DNA of 64,000 bases from NCBI GenBank assembly GCA_046350115.1, contig JAXMAZ010000008.1:157380-221379 (forward strand). Reading direction: 5' to 3'. The position numbers were made by a program, and so were the translations under genes. Below, piece by piece: positions 17,096 through 26,700 of this stretch. Position 1 is the stretch's first letter; each line of letters starts with the position of its first letter. The notes under the pieces are model-generated. The model searched no databases and had not been told where the DNA came from. It saw nothing but the letters and a program-made list of their open reading frames with translations. Source of the DNA: JAXMAZ01 sp046350115. Its GTDB lineage: Bacteria > Planctomycetota > Planctomycetia > Gemmatales > Gemmataceae.

Positions 17096-18931
17096 GTGGC
17101 TCCGCTGAGCTATTCGTTCGATGTCGTCGTCGTCGGGGCCGGGCACGCCGGCACCGACGCCGCTTTGGCCGCCGCCCGGCTCGGGCTGAAGACCTGCCTG
17201 CTCACCATGAACGCCGATGCCGTCGGCCAGATGTCGTGCAACCCGGCCATCGGCGGGGTGGCCAAGGGGCAGATCGTCCGCGAGATCGACGCCCTCGGCG
17301 GGGTGATGGGCCGGTGCACCGACGCCAGCGGCATCATGTTCAAGATGCTCAACGCGTCCAAGGGGCCGGCGATGCACTCGCCCCGGGCGCAGTGCGACAA
17401 GAAGCTGTACCAGTTCACCCTCAAGCAGTGGGTCGAGGACCAGCCGAACCTGACGCTGCGACAAGAGCTGGTCGAGGGACTGCTGTTGGAGCCGTTCGCC
17501 GACAGCGGCAGCCCGGCGACCCGCCGGGCGGTCGGCGTCGTGGCCCGCGGCGACACCCGGTACTACGGCCGGGCGGTCATCCTCACCACCGGGACGTTCC
17601 TGAAGGCGGTGATGCACACCGGGGATGCGAAAACGACCGGCGGCCGGGCCGGCGACTCGTCCGCCGAGGGGATGAGCGAGAGCCTCCGCGACTGCGGGTT
17701 CGACCTGGCCCGGTTCAAGACCGGCACCCCCTGCCGGCTCAACGGCCGGACCATCGACTTCAGCAAGCTCGAAGAGTCGGTCGGCGACAGCCCGCCCCGG
17801 CCGTTCAGTTTCAGCACCGACCGGATCACCGTCCCACAGGTCGTCTGCCACATCACCCACACAACTGATGCGGTCCACGACCTGATCCGGGCGAACCTCG
17901 ACCGCGCCCCGATGTACAGCGGCCAGATCCGGGGGAGCGGCCCGCGGTACTGCCCGAGCATCGAGGACAAGGTGGTGCGGTTCGCGGACAAGACCTCGCA
18001 CCAGATCTTCCTCGAACCGGAGGGGCTGAACACCCGCGAGTACTACTGCAACGGGATCAGCACCAGCCTGCCCAAGGACGTGCAGCAGGGGATGCTCAAG
18101 CTCATCCCGGGGCTGGAAAACGCGGAGGTGATGCGGTGGGGGTACGCGGTCGAGTACGACTTCGCCCCGCCCACCCAACTCCGCCCGACGCTGGAGACGA
18201 AGCCGGTCGAGGGGCTCTACTTCGCCGGCCAGATCAACGGCACCACCGGGTACGAGGAGGCCGCCGCCCAGGGGCTAATGGCCGGGCTGAACGCGGCCTT
18301 GAAGATCAAGGGCGAACCGCCGCTGGTGCTGGACCGCAGCCAGGCGTACATCGGGGTGCTACTCGACGACCTGGTGACGAAGGGCGTGGACGAGCCATAT
18401 CGAATGTTCACGAGCCGGGCCGAGTACCGCCTGCTCCTGCGGCACGACAACGCCGACCGCCGGCTCACGCCTCTTGGCCGGCGGATCGGGTCGGTGTCGG
18501 ACGCCGGCTGGGCGCGGCTTGAGCGGAAAGAGCAGGGGATTACCGAATTGCAGGCGTACCTGAAGGCCAACCGGTCGGACGGGGACAACCTCGCCACCTG
18601 GCTCAAGCGGACCGAGGTGGAATGGGCCGACCTGTGCGAGCGGCACCCCGCCCTGCGGGAGTGGGACGCCCGGCCGGAGGTGGTCGAGCAGGTGGTCCTG
18701 GAGGCGAAGTACGCCGGGTACATCGACCGGCAGGCCGGGGAGGTGGAGCGGTTCCGGCGGATGGAGGGGCGGCCGATCCCTGCGACCTTTGACTACGCCG
18801 CCGTCCCCCAGCTGCGGGTGGAAGCCCGGGAGAAGCTGAGCCGGGTGCGGCCGGCCAGCGTGGGGCAGGCGAGTCGGGTGAGTGGCATCACCCCGGCCGA
18901 CCTGGCAGTGCTGTTGTTTTATCTCGGATGA
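17096..18931 (+). CDS. mnmG: tRNA uridine-5-carboxymethylaminomethyl synthesis enzyme MnmG (GidA)
   Basis: 611-residue FAD-dependent enzyme that, with MnmE, installs the 5-carboxymethylaminomethyl group on U34 of tRNAs read by split codon boxes. The FAD Rossmann motif is VVVGAGHAGTDAALAAARLG at the N-terminus. Other signatures are MSCNPAIGGVAKGQIVREID, the catalytic-cysteine region GPRYCPSIEDK, and the helical C-terminus FTSRAEYRLLLRHDNADRRL followed by YAGYIDRQ. The length is standard. The GTG at 17096 has GAGG eight bases upstream and is preferred over an ATG at 17057 that adds an unrelated peptide. A TACAAT hexamer at 17053-17058 could be its -10 element. Confidence 0.97.
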   Translation: MAPLSYSFDVVVVGAGHAGTDAALAAARLGLKTCLLTMNADAVGQMSCNPAIGGVAKGQIVREIDALGGVMGRCTDASGIMFKMLNASKGPAMHSPRAQCDKKLYQFTLKQWVEDQPNLTLRQELVEGLLLEPFADSGSPATRRAVGVVARGDTRYYGRAVILTTGTFLKAVMHTGDAKTTGGRAGDSSAEGMSESLRDCGFDLARFKTGTPCRLNGRTIDFSKLEESVGDSPPRPFSFSTDRITVPQVVCHITHTTDAVHDLIRANLDRAPMYSGQIRGSGPRYCPSIEDKVVRFADKTSHQIFLEPEGLNTREYYCNGISTSLPKDVQQGMLKLIPGLENAEVMRWGYAVEYDFAPPTQLRPTLETKPVEGLYFAGQINGTTGYEEAAAQGLMAGLNAALKIKGEPPLVLDRSQAYIGVLLDDLVTKGVDEPYRMFTSRAEYRLLLRHDNADRRLTPLGRRIGSVSDAGWARLERKEQGITELQAYLKANRSDGDNLATWLKRTEVEWADLCERHPALREWDARPEVVEQVVLEAKYAGYIDRQAGEVERFRRMEGRPIPATFDYAAVPQLRVEAREKLSRVRPASVGQASRVSGITPADLAVLLFYLG

Positions 18932-19394
18932 GTCGGTATGGGGCGGCTCGCCCGGTCGGGAACCCGGCGAGAGGGCGGCGGTCCGACGGCCGACGGCGGC
19001 TCATGCGGGCTGGACAACGGAAGTAGAATGGGTTATCTCCGCGGCCTCGGAAGGCAGCGGGGCTTGGGCGATCGGCGCCGAGGGCGCCCGGTCTGCCGAC
19101 TACTGGCAACTGGATAAGGGGCACAGAGCGGGTCGGGTCGCGTTGACAGGGAACCGGTGCGGGTTAGAATTCCGCGGCGGTTTGACCCCCGAGTTTCACC
19201 ATCTTGTTCCGCTTCGTCAGACCCCCAGGCGCGGGCCGCTGCTCTCCCTCCCCCTCCTGCGACCCCGGCGCCACCGGGCGAGTCAGGAACGAGGGTGCGA
19301 TTACCAGGGACGGGTCCCGCCCCACCCCGGTCAGGACGACCGGCAGGGGCCTCCTTCATGTGCGCCGGCTGGAGCCGGCAGGGTGGACGCGCGT
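18932..19394. other. 463-bp intergenic region with a long leader
   Basis: No gene with credible composition is seen between mnmG and the response regulator. The right half contains a near-consensus promoter (19143-19170), so about 220 bases upstream of the regulator start would be transcribed as an untranslated leader. That leader is GC-rich, with a polypyrimidine run near 19235-19260. I saw no known riboswitch in it. Confidence 0.5.
19143..19170 (+). promoter_or_regulatory. sigma70-type promoter for the HTH-REC regulator
   Basis: TTGACA (19143-19148) and TAGAAT (19165-19170) are separated by 16 bases. This is a perfect -35 and a 5/6 -10 match in a very GC-rich background, which makes a chance match unlikely. 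Predicted transcription starts near 19177, leaving a leader of about 218 bases before the ATG at 19395. Confidence 0.65.
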
Positions 19395-19976
19395 ATGAAG
19401 ACGGTATTCACGACCGGCGAGGCGGCCAAGATCTGCAAGGTCAGCCAGCAGACCATCATCCGCTGCTTCGACAACGGCCAGCTCAAGGGGTTCCGGGTGC
19501 CCGGCTCCAAGTTCCGCCGCATCCCCCGCGAAGCCCTCTACAAGTTCATGAAGGACAACGGCATCCCGACCGACGCCCTGGAGAGCGGCAAGCGGAAGGT
19601 GCTGCTGGTGGACGACGACGTGGACATCGTCGAGATGATCCACAAGGCGCTGGACGAGGACGGCCGGTTCGAGGTGAAGATCGCGGCCAACGGGTTCGAC
19701 GCCGGCATGATGGTCAAGGAGTACCGGCCGGACCTGATCATCCTCGACGTCATGCTGCCGGACATCAACGGCAAGGAAGTGTGCCACCGGGTCCGGTCGG
19801 ACAACTCGCTGGAAGAGGTCCGGATCATCTGCATCTCGGGGATGGTCGAAGAGGACAAGATCCAGGAGCTTCGGCTGGCCGGGGCGGACGACTTCCTGCA
19901 CAAGCCGTTCGACGTGGACGTACTGATCGAGCGGATGTGTATGCAGTTGGAACTGGAGCCGGCCACCACGGCGTGA
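19395..19976 (+). CDS. response regulator with N-terminal excisionase/MerR-like HTH
   Basis: 193 residues. Residues 3-55 form a helix-turn-helix of the BldC/excisionase (MerR-like) type: FTTGEAAKICKVSQQTIIRC, then LKGFRVPGSKFRRIPREAL. Residues 68-185 are a receiver domain: KVLLVDDDVDIV, phospho-acceptor Asp118 in LIILDVMLPD, conserved Ser in CISGM, and Lys in FLHKPF. So DNA-binding precedes the receiver, the reverse of OmpR or NarL regulators. This arrangement is seen in some planctomycetes and myxobacteria. The next gene, 39 bases downstream, is a histidine kinase, its likely partner. The sequence does not show whether the HTH binds DNA alone or as dimers driven by phosphorylation. Confidence 0.9.
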   Translation: MKTVFTTGEAAKICKVSQQTIIRCFDNGQLKGFRVPGSKFRRIPREALYKFMKDNGIPTDALESGKRKVLLVDDDVDIVEMIHKALDEDGRFEVKIAANGFDAGMMVKEYRPDLIILDVMLPDINGKEVCHRVRSDNSLEEVRIICISGMVEEDKIQELRLAGADDFLHKPFDVDVLIERMCMQLELEPATTA

Positions 19977-20015
19977 CCCGGTCCGGGTGTCCACTGCGGG
20001 AGAGGGGGGTGTACG

Positions 20016-21650
20016 GTGGACGGGGCAACGGTCGGCCGATCCGCGATCGAGTTGCCGTGGCTCCGCCCGTCCGACCGCGCCATCCTCGCCCTCGCCGACG
20101 ACCGGCCGAGCGTCGCCGGGTTGCTGACGGACCCGGCCATGATCGCCCACGTCTTCCGGTTTACCCGGCCCACCCCTGGGCCGGGTGACGACCCGTTCAC
20201 CCCGGCGTCACTCACCCAGCCGGCTCTCTGCACGGCCGCCGCCGAGTTGGTGACAGAACAATCGGCTGACCGCGGTGACGGATTTGAGCCGGCTCTGCGG
20301 GTTGCCGAGTTGGCTGCCGGGATCGCCTACCGACTGGCTGACCTGAGTGGTGATGTCCCACCGCGGCTCGCGGCATCGGTGTGCCGGTTGGCGCCCCTGG
20401 GCTGGTTCGCCGTGGCGTCCGTTAACCCCGCCGCCGCCCTCGACTGCTACCACGACCCAAACCATAAAACCTCACCACTGGTCGAACAGCGGAACCGGTG
20501 GGGGCTGGAATCCGGTTCCATCGCCCGGCGATTAGCCGCCCGGTGGCGGCTCCCCGAGTGGCTGACGGCCACGATGGGCTCCCTCCAACATCATCCCGAC
20601 GACGCCGTGAGGGCCGGTGCGTCCGGCGGACTCTTCCGGGTCGTCCAGTCGGCCGTCCATGCGGCCGAGCGGGCGATCGGCCTGCTCGGCATCGCCGCAC
20701 CTCCCCCGGACACCGACCTGGCTACGACGGCCGACCGGCTCGCCCAAGAACTGATGTGTGACCCGGTCCAGACCCGGGCCGGATCGACTCTGGGCCACTC
20801 CTCTCTGTTACTCGCGAGGTTACTGAGGGCGTGCGCAGCAGCACGACGGGCCAACGGCACGGCGTGGCTAGCCGAAGCCGAGGACCGGTTCGACCGGGTG
20901 TGTGAGTCTTTGCGGGCCGCCCGCCAGGACCAATCCGACGCCTTGCGGGATGCAAAACTGGCCGGCCTGGCCGAGTTCGCCGCCGGGGCGAGCCACGAGA
21001 TCAACAACCCCATCGCGGTCATCGCCGGTCACGCGCAACTCCTTCTCTCACATGAAGAAGACGCGGAACGCCGGAAGCAGCTCAACACGATCATCCGCCA
21101 GACGGCTCGGGTCCGCGACCTGCTGCACGGCACCCGGCAGTTCGCCCGGCCGCCCAAACCGGCCGCCGTCTCGTTCCCGGCAGCGGATCTGGTGGTGAAG
21201 GCGGTGGAGGAAGTTCAGTCCGAAGCGGATCGCAAGGGTGTGGCAGTACGGAGCGTGTTGCCGCCCGAAGGTACGGCGGTCCAAGCTGATCCGGCTCAGG
21301 CCGGTCAGGCGCTCACCCAGCTCCTCTTGAACGCCGTTCAGGCCGCCCCGACCGGCGGGTGGGTGCAGGTCCAGGTGTGTACCACCTCGGATCGACTGAC
21401 GGTCGTCGTCGAAGATAGCGGGCACGGACCGGACCCCGACCAAGTGCCTTACCTGTTCGACCCCTTCTTCTGCGGACGGTCAGCCGGGCGGGGGCGTGGG
21501 CTTGGGCTGTCGATCGCGTGGCGGCTGACCCGCATCAACGGCGGGGACGTTAACTACGAACCGCTGCCCGGCCGGCCGTCACGGTTCACGCTGACCCTTC
21601 CGTCCGCCGTGCTCTCGCCGGTTAGCTACGTCGAACGTCTTTCGGCTTAA
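20016..21650 (+). CDS. HDOD-domain sensor histidine kinase
   Basis: 544 residues, no membrane segments, so cytoplasmic. Residues about 20-230 resemble an HDOD domain (LAPLGWFAVASVNP, then GLESGSIARRLAARWRLPEWL, then LQHHP), a divergent HD-type signalling module with the metal-binding pair mostly lost. A predicted coiled linker follows. The HisKA dimerisation box is FAAGASHEINNPIAVIAGH with the phospho-accepting His327. The ATPase domain has the N box (LLNAVQAAP), G1 (VEDSGHGPD) and G2 (GRGLGLSIAWRL). GTG at 20016 follows AGAGGGGGG. It is 39 bases after the response regulator and almost certainly phosphorylates it. The input signal is unknown. Confidence 0.9.
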   Translation: MDGATVGRSAIELPWLRPSDRAILALADDRPSVAGLLTDPAMIAHVFRFTRPTPGPGDDPFTPASLTQPALCTAAAELVTEQSADRGDGFEPALRVAELAAGIAYRLADLSGDVPPRLAASVCRLAPLGWFAVASVNPAAALDCYHDPNHKTSPLVEQRNRWGLESGSIARRLAARWRLPEWLTATMGSLQHHPDDAVRAGASGGLFRVVQSAVHAAERAIGLLGIAAPPPDTDLATTADRLAQELMCDPVQTRAGSTLGHSSLLLARLLRACAAARRANGTAWLAEAEDRFDRVCESLRAARQDQSDALRDAKLAGLAEFAAGASHEINNPIAVIAGHAQLLLSHEEDAERRKQLNTIIRQTARVRDLLHGTRQFARPPKPAAVSFPAADLVVKAVEEVQSEADRKGVAVRSVLPPEGTAVQADPAQAGQALTQLLLNAVQAAPTGGWVQVQVCTTSDRLTVVVEDSGHGPDPDQVPYLFDPFFCGRSAGRGRGLGLSIAWRLTRINGGDVNYEPLPGRPSRFTLTLPSAVLSPVSYVERLSA

Positions 21651-21726
21651 CTGCTGCTGGCAGCGCGAACTCTCCACTTGCTCGGCGCTAAACATAGAGT
21701 AGTTTTCCTGTCCGCTATCGCCCGCC

Positions 21727-22473
21727 ATGTCCGCTTCTCAACTATGGGCGGCGCTCCGCGCACTGATCGCCGACGCGGGTGAGATCGTCTGGCCGCGGAC
21801 GTGTATGTTGTGCGGCCAGCCGTATGACCCCCGGTCCGCTGCCACGGTCGTCTGTCAATCGTGTCACGACGTGCTGGCACACGACGCGGATGAGAAATGC
21901 CCTCGGTGTGCGAGCACGGTCGGGCCTCACGCCGATCTGGCCAACGGATGCCCTCGGTGCCGGGGGGAACGGTTCCGGTTTTCGGGGGTGATTCGGCTGG
22001 GACGGTATGACGGTTGCCTCCGCGATGCGGTACTGGTCGCCAAGGACGCCGCCGGAGAGCCGCTCGCCGAAGAACTCGGCCGGCTCTGGGCAAGTGTCCG
22101 ATCCGGCCAACTGCTCGTGCCGCCCACGCTGGTCGTGCCGGTGCCGCTCCACTGGTGGCGGCGGTGGGAACGCGGGTACAACCAGTCCGCTGCCATCGCT
22201 CGGGGGATCGCCGGCCGGCTTGGTGTCCGCTGTCAGCCGACCGCCCTGGTCCGGGTCCGGCCGACCCCCCAGCAGCGGACCCGGTCGGCGGCCGAGCGGC
22301 GGGAGAATGTGAAGGGGGCGTTCCGGTTAGGCCGGTTCGCACGGGTGCGGAACGAGCGGGTTTTGTTGGTCGATGACGTCCTGACGACGGGAGCGACCGC
22401 CGACGCCGCGGCCGAGGTGTTACTGGCCGGCGGGGCGGCGCAAGTGACGGTGGCCGTGATCGCTCACCGGTAA
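21727..22473 (+). CDS. ComF-family phosphoribosyltransferase-like protein
   Basis: 248 residues. The N-terminal half has a zinc-ribbon-like set of cysteine pairs (CMLCG, CQSC, CPRC, CPRC). The C-terminal half is a type I phosphoribosyltransferase fold with LVVPVPLHWWRRWERGYNQS and the PRPP-binding loop VLLVDDVLTTGAT. ComF proteins were named for natural transformation in Bacillus and Haemophilus, where they help ssDNA processing; many bacteria without known competence have them. Start ATG at 21727 follows the 76-base gap after the kinase. Whether this organism is transformable cannot be told here. Confidence 0.92.
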   Translation: MSASQLWAALRALIADAGEIVWPRTCMLCGQPYDPRSAATVVCQSCHDVLAHDADEKCPRCASTVGPHADLANGCPRCRGERFRFSGVIRLGRYDGCLRDAVLVAKDAAGEPLAEELGRLWASVRSGQLLVPPTLVVPVPLHWWRRWERGYNQSAAIARGIAGRLGVRCQPTALVRVRPTPQQRTRSAAERRENVKGAFRLGRFARVRNERVLLVDDVLTTGATADAAAEVLLAGGAAQVTVAVIAHR

Positions 22474-22639
22474 CAGGTGCGGCGGGTGCGAGATGATCCG
22501 CGGGTGACGGGAGCGACAGCCGCCGCCGCCCGCCGGCACCGTAGGATTGCTATACGGTCGGCACGGACTCCGCAGATAATCAGACAGTCGCGCGGCGGGC
22601 CGGCATCGGCCCCCGCCCGCGCTCAATCAGGAGAGGGTT

Positions 22640-23626
22640 ATGCACCGGGTGTTGCTCGCGGGGTTGGTCGGCGTGGTCGCCGTGACCGGGTCGGCCCAGG
22701 CGGGGGCGAACAGCTACTTCACCGAGACGGTCAAGGACTTCGGCATCACCCCCCGGGGGCCGATGCTGGTCCACTACTTCACCGTCAAGAACACGTCCGC
22801 CCAGCCGGTCACGATCGGCCAGCCGCGGGTGTCGTGCGGGTGTGTGTCGGCCACCGTCCTGAAGCCGCAGCTCGCCCCGGGCGAGTCGACCGCCGTCGTC
22901 GCCCACATGGACACCCGGCGGATCCCGCAGGCCTACGTCGTCAAGTCGGTCATCGTGTACGTGCCGTTCCTCAGCCCGGTGCCGGAGGAGGTGTCCCTGC
23001 GGGTGCAGGCGATCGCCCGGGACGACCTGGTCCTCTCCCCGGACACCCTGGCCATCGGCACCGTCCGCAAGGGGGAGGGGGGCAAGGCGACCACCAAGCT
23101 GACCTTCTACAGCGACCCGAACTGGCAGGTGAGCGAGGCGACCAGCAGCGGGGCGTATGTGAAGCCGACGGTCAAGCAGGTGGGCCGGGCGAACAACGAG
23201 GTCAGCTACGAGGTGACGGCCGCCCTGGACCCGAACTGCCCGGTCGGCAACTGGACGGCCGACCTGTGGCTGAAGACCACCACCCCGGGGATGGAGAAGC
23301 TCCGCATCCCGGTGACGGTGACGGTGGTCGCCCCGATCGCGGTCAACCCGGAGGCGGTCACGTTCGGCACCGTTAAGGTCGGGGAGCAGGGCGAGCAGAA
23401 GGTCATCCTGCAGGGCACCCAGCCGTTCAAGGTGACGGAGGTGAAGAAGGGCACCCCGGGGCTGGACGTGTCCGGCATCACCCAGACCGCCCGGCCGGTC
23501 CACGTGCTGCGGCTGAACTTCACCCCCAAAGCGGACGGCCCGGTGTCGTCCTTCCTGGAACTGCTGACCGACAACAAGGAGCAGCCGAAGGTGACGGTGC
23601 CGTGGACGGCGACCGTCACCAAGTGA
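22640..23626 (+). CDS. exported DUF1573-domain protein
   Basis: 328 residues. An N-terminal signal peptide is clear (HRVLLAGLVGVVAVTGSAQA). The mature protein contains the DUF1573 signature, HYFTVKNTSAQPVTIGQPRVSCGC, followed by two to three immunoglobulin-like beta modules with repeated HYDIN/ASPM-type strands such as FGTVKVGEQGEQKVILQG. DUF1573 proteins are exported and common in Planctomycetes and Bacteroidetes, with unknown function. AGGAGAGG lies just before the ATG. A strong terminator follows at 23644, so this is probably a single-gene transcript. Confidence 0.92.
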   Translation: MHRVLLAGLVGVVAVTGSAQAGANSYFTETVKDFGITPRGPMLVHYFTVKNTSAQPVTIGQPRVSCGCVSATVLKPQLAPGESTAVVAHMDTRRIPQAYVVKSVIVYVPFLSPVPEEVSLRVQAIARDDLVLSPDTLAIGTVRKGEGGKATTKLTFYSDPNWQVSEATSSGAYVKPTVKQVGRANNEVSYEVTAALDPNCPVGNWTADLWLKTTTPGMEKLRIPVTVTVVAPIAVNPEAVTFGTVKVGEQGEQKVILQGTQPFKVTEVKKGTPGLDVSGITQTARPVHVLRLNFTPKADGPVSSFLELLTDNKEQPKVTVPWTATVTK

Positions 23627-23643
23627 CAGGGAACCTAAACCGG

Positions 23644-23681
23644 CCGCGGCCCGTGGCGACCGCCACGGGCCGCGGCGTTTT
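23644..23681 (+). terminator. intrinsic terminator after DUF1573 gene
   Basis: A 15-base arm (23644-23658) pairs perfectly with 23661-23675; with a four-base loop the stem is 14 bp. It is followed by CGTTTT. This is a textbook Rho-independent terminator placed 18 bases after the stop codon. Confidence 0.85.
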
Positions 23682-23707
23682 GACGCAACCCGTTCGGCCC
23701 ATATCAT
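23680..23707 (+). promoter_or_regulatory. promoter for pyruvate carboxylase
   Basis: TTGACG (23680-23685) and TATCAT (23702-23707) are 16 bases apart, each one mismatch from consensus. Predicted start is near 23714, 27 bases before the ATG of pyc. The -35 box begins inside the T-run of the upstream terminator. Confidence 0.6.
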
Positions 23708-23740
23708 CTCCGCTGACCCGCCCGCCGAGGATCGTTCGAC

Positions 23741-26700
23741 ATGTCGGCCCCGACCCCGTTCCGCAAGCTGCTCGCCGCCAACCGCAGTGAGATCGCCATC
23801 CGGGTGTTCCGCTCGGCCCACGAACTCGGGGTGCGGACGGTCGCCATCTACTCCCACGAGGACCGGTTCGCCCTGCACCGGTTCAAAGCGGACGAGGCGT
23901 ACCGCGTCGGCAAGCCGGGCGAACCCATCCGGGCATACCTGGACATCCCCGGGATCGTGGCGCTGGCCAAAGAGATCGGCGTCGACGCCATCCATCCCGG
24001 GTACGGGTTCCTGAGCGAGAACGCCGGGTTCGCCCGCGCCTGCCGGGACGCCGGCATCACGTTCGTCGGCCCGAAGCCGGAGATCCTCGACCAACTCGGG
24101 GACAAGGTGGCCGCCCGCAAGCTGGCCCAGAAGGCCCAGGTGCCGGTGCTGTCCGGAACCGACAAGCCGGTGGCCTCACCGGAGGAGGCGACCGCCCTCG
24201 CGGAGAAGCTCGGCTACCCGGTCATCGTCAAGGCGTCGATGGGCGGCGGCGGGCGGGGGATGCGGGTGGTCCACGATCCGGCCAAGCTGGCCGACGCGGT
24301 CGCGTCCGCCGGCCGGGAGGCGGGCCAGGCGTTCGGCGTGCCGGACGTGTTCCTGGAGAAGTTCGTCGAGCGGGCCAAGCACATCGAGGTGCAACTGCTC
24401 GGCGACCGGCACGGCAATCTCGTGCACCTGTTCGAGCGGGACTGCTCGATCCAGCGGCGGCACCAGAAGGTAGTCGAACTGGCCCCGGCCCCGAACCTCC
24501 CGACCGCCACCCGCGACGGCATCCTGGACGCGGCGCTGAAGATCGGCCGGGCCGTCGGGCTGGACAACGCCGGCACCGTCGAGTTCCTGGTCGATGCGGA
24601 CACCGGGGCGTTCTACTTCATCGAGGTCAACCCCCGCATCCAGGTCGAGCACACGGTCACGGAGGTCGTCACCGGGTACGACATCGTCAAGTCGCAGATC
24701 CTCATCGCCCAGGGGGTGCCCCTGTCCGACCCGGAGATCGGGCTTGGCGACCAGTCGGCGATCAAGACGACCGGGTTCGCGATCCAGAGCCGGGTGACGA
24801 CCGAAGACCCGGCGAACGGGTTCGCCCCGGACTACGGCCGGCTGAGCGCGTACCGGTCGGCGAGCGGCCTGGGCATCCGGCTGGACGCCGGCACCGCGTT
24901 CAGCGGGGCGGTCATCACCCCGTTTTACGACTCACTGTTGGTCAAAGTGACCGCGTCCGGCAACCGGTTCGTGGACGCCGCCCGGCGGATGGAGCGGTGC
25001 CTCCAGGAGTTCCGCGTCCGCGGGGTGAAGACGAACATCCCGTTCCTGCTCAACCTCGTCACCCACCCAGCGTTCCTCGACGGGACTGTCACCACCCGGT
25101 TCCTGGACGAGACGCCGGAGCTGTTCCAGTTCGTCACCCGCCAGGACCGGGCCACCCGACTGCTGTCGTACATCGCCGAGGTGATCGTCAACGGCCACCC
25201 GGAGGTGAAGGGGAAGGCGAAGCCGGACCTCGGGGCGGCCGGGGCGGGGGAGCTGCCGTGGCACCGTTCGGACGTCCACCAGCTCACCGCCGGCCAGCCG
25301 GAGGGGCTGCCGAAGGGCACCCGCGACTTGCTCAAGGAACTCGGGCCGGAGAAGTTCGCCAGGTGGGTCCGGGACCAGAAGCGTCTGCTCGTCACCGACA
25401 CCACCATGCGGGACGCCCACCAGTCGCTCCTGGCGACCCGGATGCGGACCTACGACATGGTGCACGCGGCCGACCGTTACGCCCGGCAGCACGCCGACCT
25501 GTTCAGCCTGGAGATGTGGGGCGGGGCGACGTTCGACACGGCCATGCGGTTCCTCAAGGAAGACCCGTGGGAGCGGCTCGCCAAGCTCCGCGAGCGGATT
25601 CCGAACATCCTGTTCCAGATGCTCCTGCGGGCGTCCAGCGCGGTGGGGTACACCAACTACCCGGACAACCTCGTCCACGCCTTCTGCAAGGAGGCGGTGC
25701 GGGCCGGGATGGACGTGTTCCGCATCTTCGACGCGAACAACTGGCTGCCGAACCTGCGGCTCGGCATGGAGGCGGTGCAGGGGGCCGGCGGGGTGGTCGA
25801 GGCGTCGATCTGCTACACCGGCGACATCCTCGACCCGAAGCGGGACAAGTACACCCTGCGGCACTTCGTCGATCTGGCCAAAGAACTGGTTAAAGGCGGA
25901 ACCCACATCCTGGCCATCAAGGACATGGCCGGGCTGCTCAAGCCGTATGCGGCAAAGCGGCTGGTGAAGGCACTGCGGGACGAGATCGACGTGCCGATCC
26001 ACTTCCACACCCACGACGCGGCCGGCGGGCAGACGGCCAGCTACCTGCTCGCCGCCGAGGAGGGGGTGGACGTCGTGGACTGCGCGTTCGCCCCGCTGGC
26101 CGGGAACACCGCTCAGCCGAGCCTGAACGCCCTGGCCGAGGCGATGCGGTTCACCGACCGGGACACGAAACTCAGCTTCGACGCCCTCCAGGAAACCGCC
26201 CTCTACTGGGAGGAGGTGCGGCGGTACTACGCCCCGTTCGAGAGCGGCCAGCTCTCCACGTCGGCGGACGTGTACCTACACGAGATGCCGGGCGGCCAGG
26301 CGACGAACCTGATGCAGCAGGCGAAATCGCTCGGCCTCGGCGACCGCTGGCCGGAGGTGTGCCGGACCTACGCGGCCGTGAACCAGATGTTCGGGGACAT
26401 CGTGAAGGTGACGCCGACGTCGAAAGTGGTCGGGGACATGGCCCTGTTCATGCTGGCCAACAACCTGACCCCGGCGGACGTGCTCGACCCGAAGCGGGAG
26501 ATCGCCTTCCCCGAGTCGGTGGTCGAGTTCTTCGAGGGCCGCCTCGGGCCGCCGCCCGGCGGGTTCCCGACGGCTTTGCAAGCAAAGGTGTTGAGGGGCA
26601 AAAAGCCGTTCACCGACCGGGCCGGGGCCACCCTGCCGCCGGCCGACTTCGACGCGGCGAAGGCGATGTTGAAGGAGAAGTACCGCCGGGAGCCGACCGA

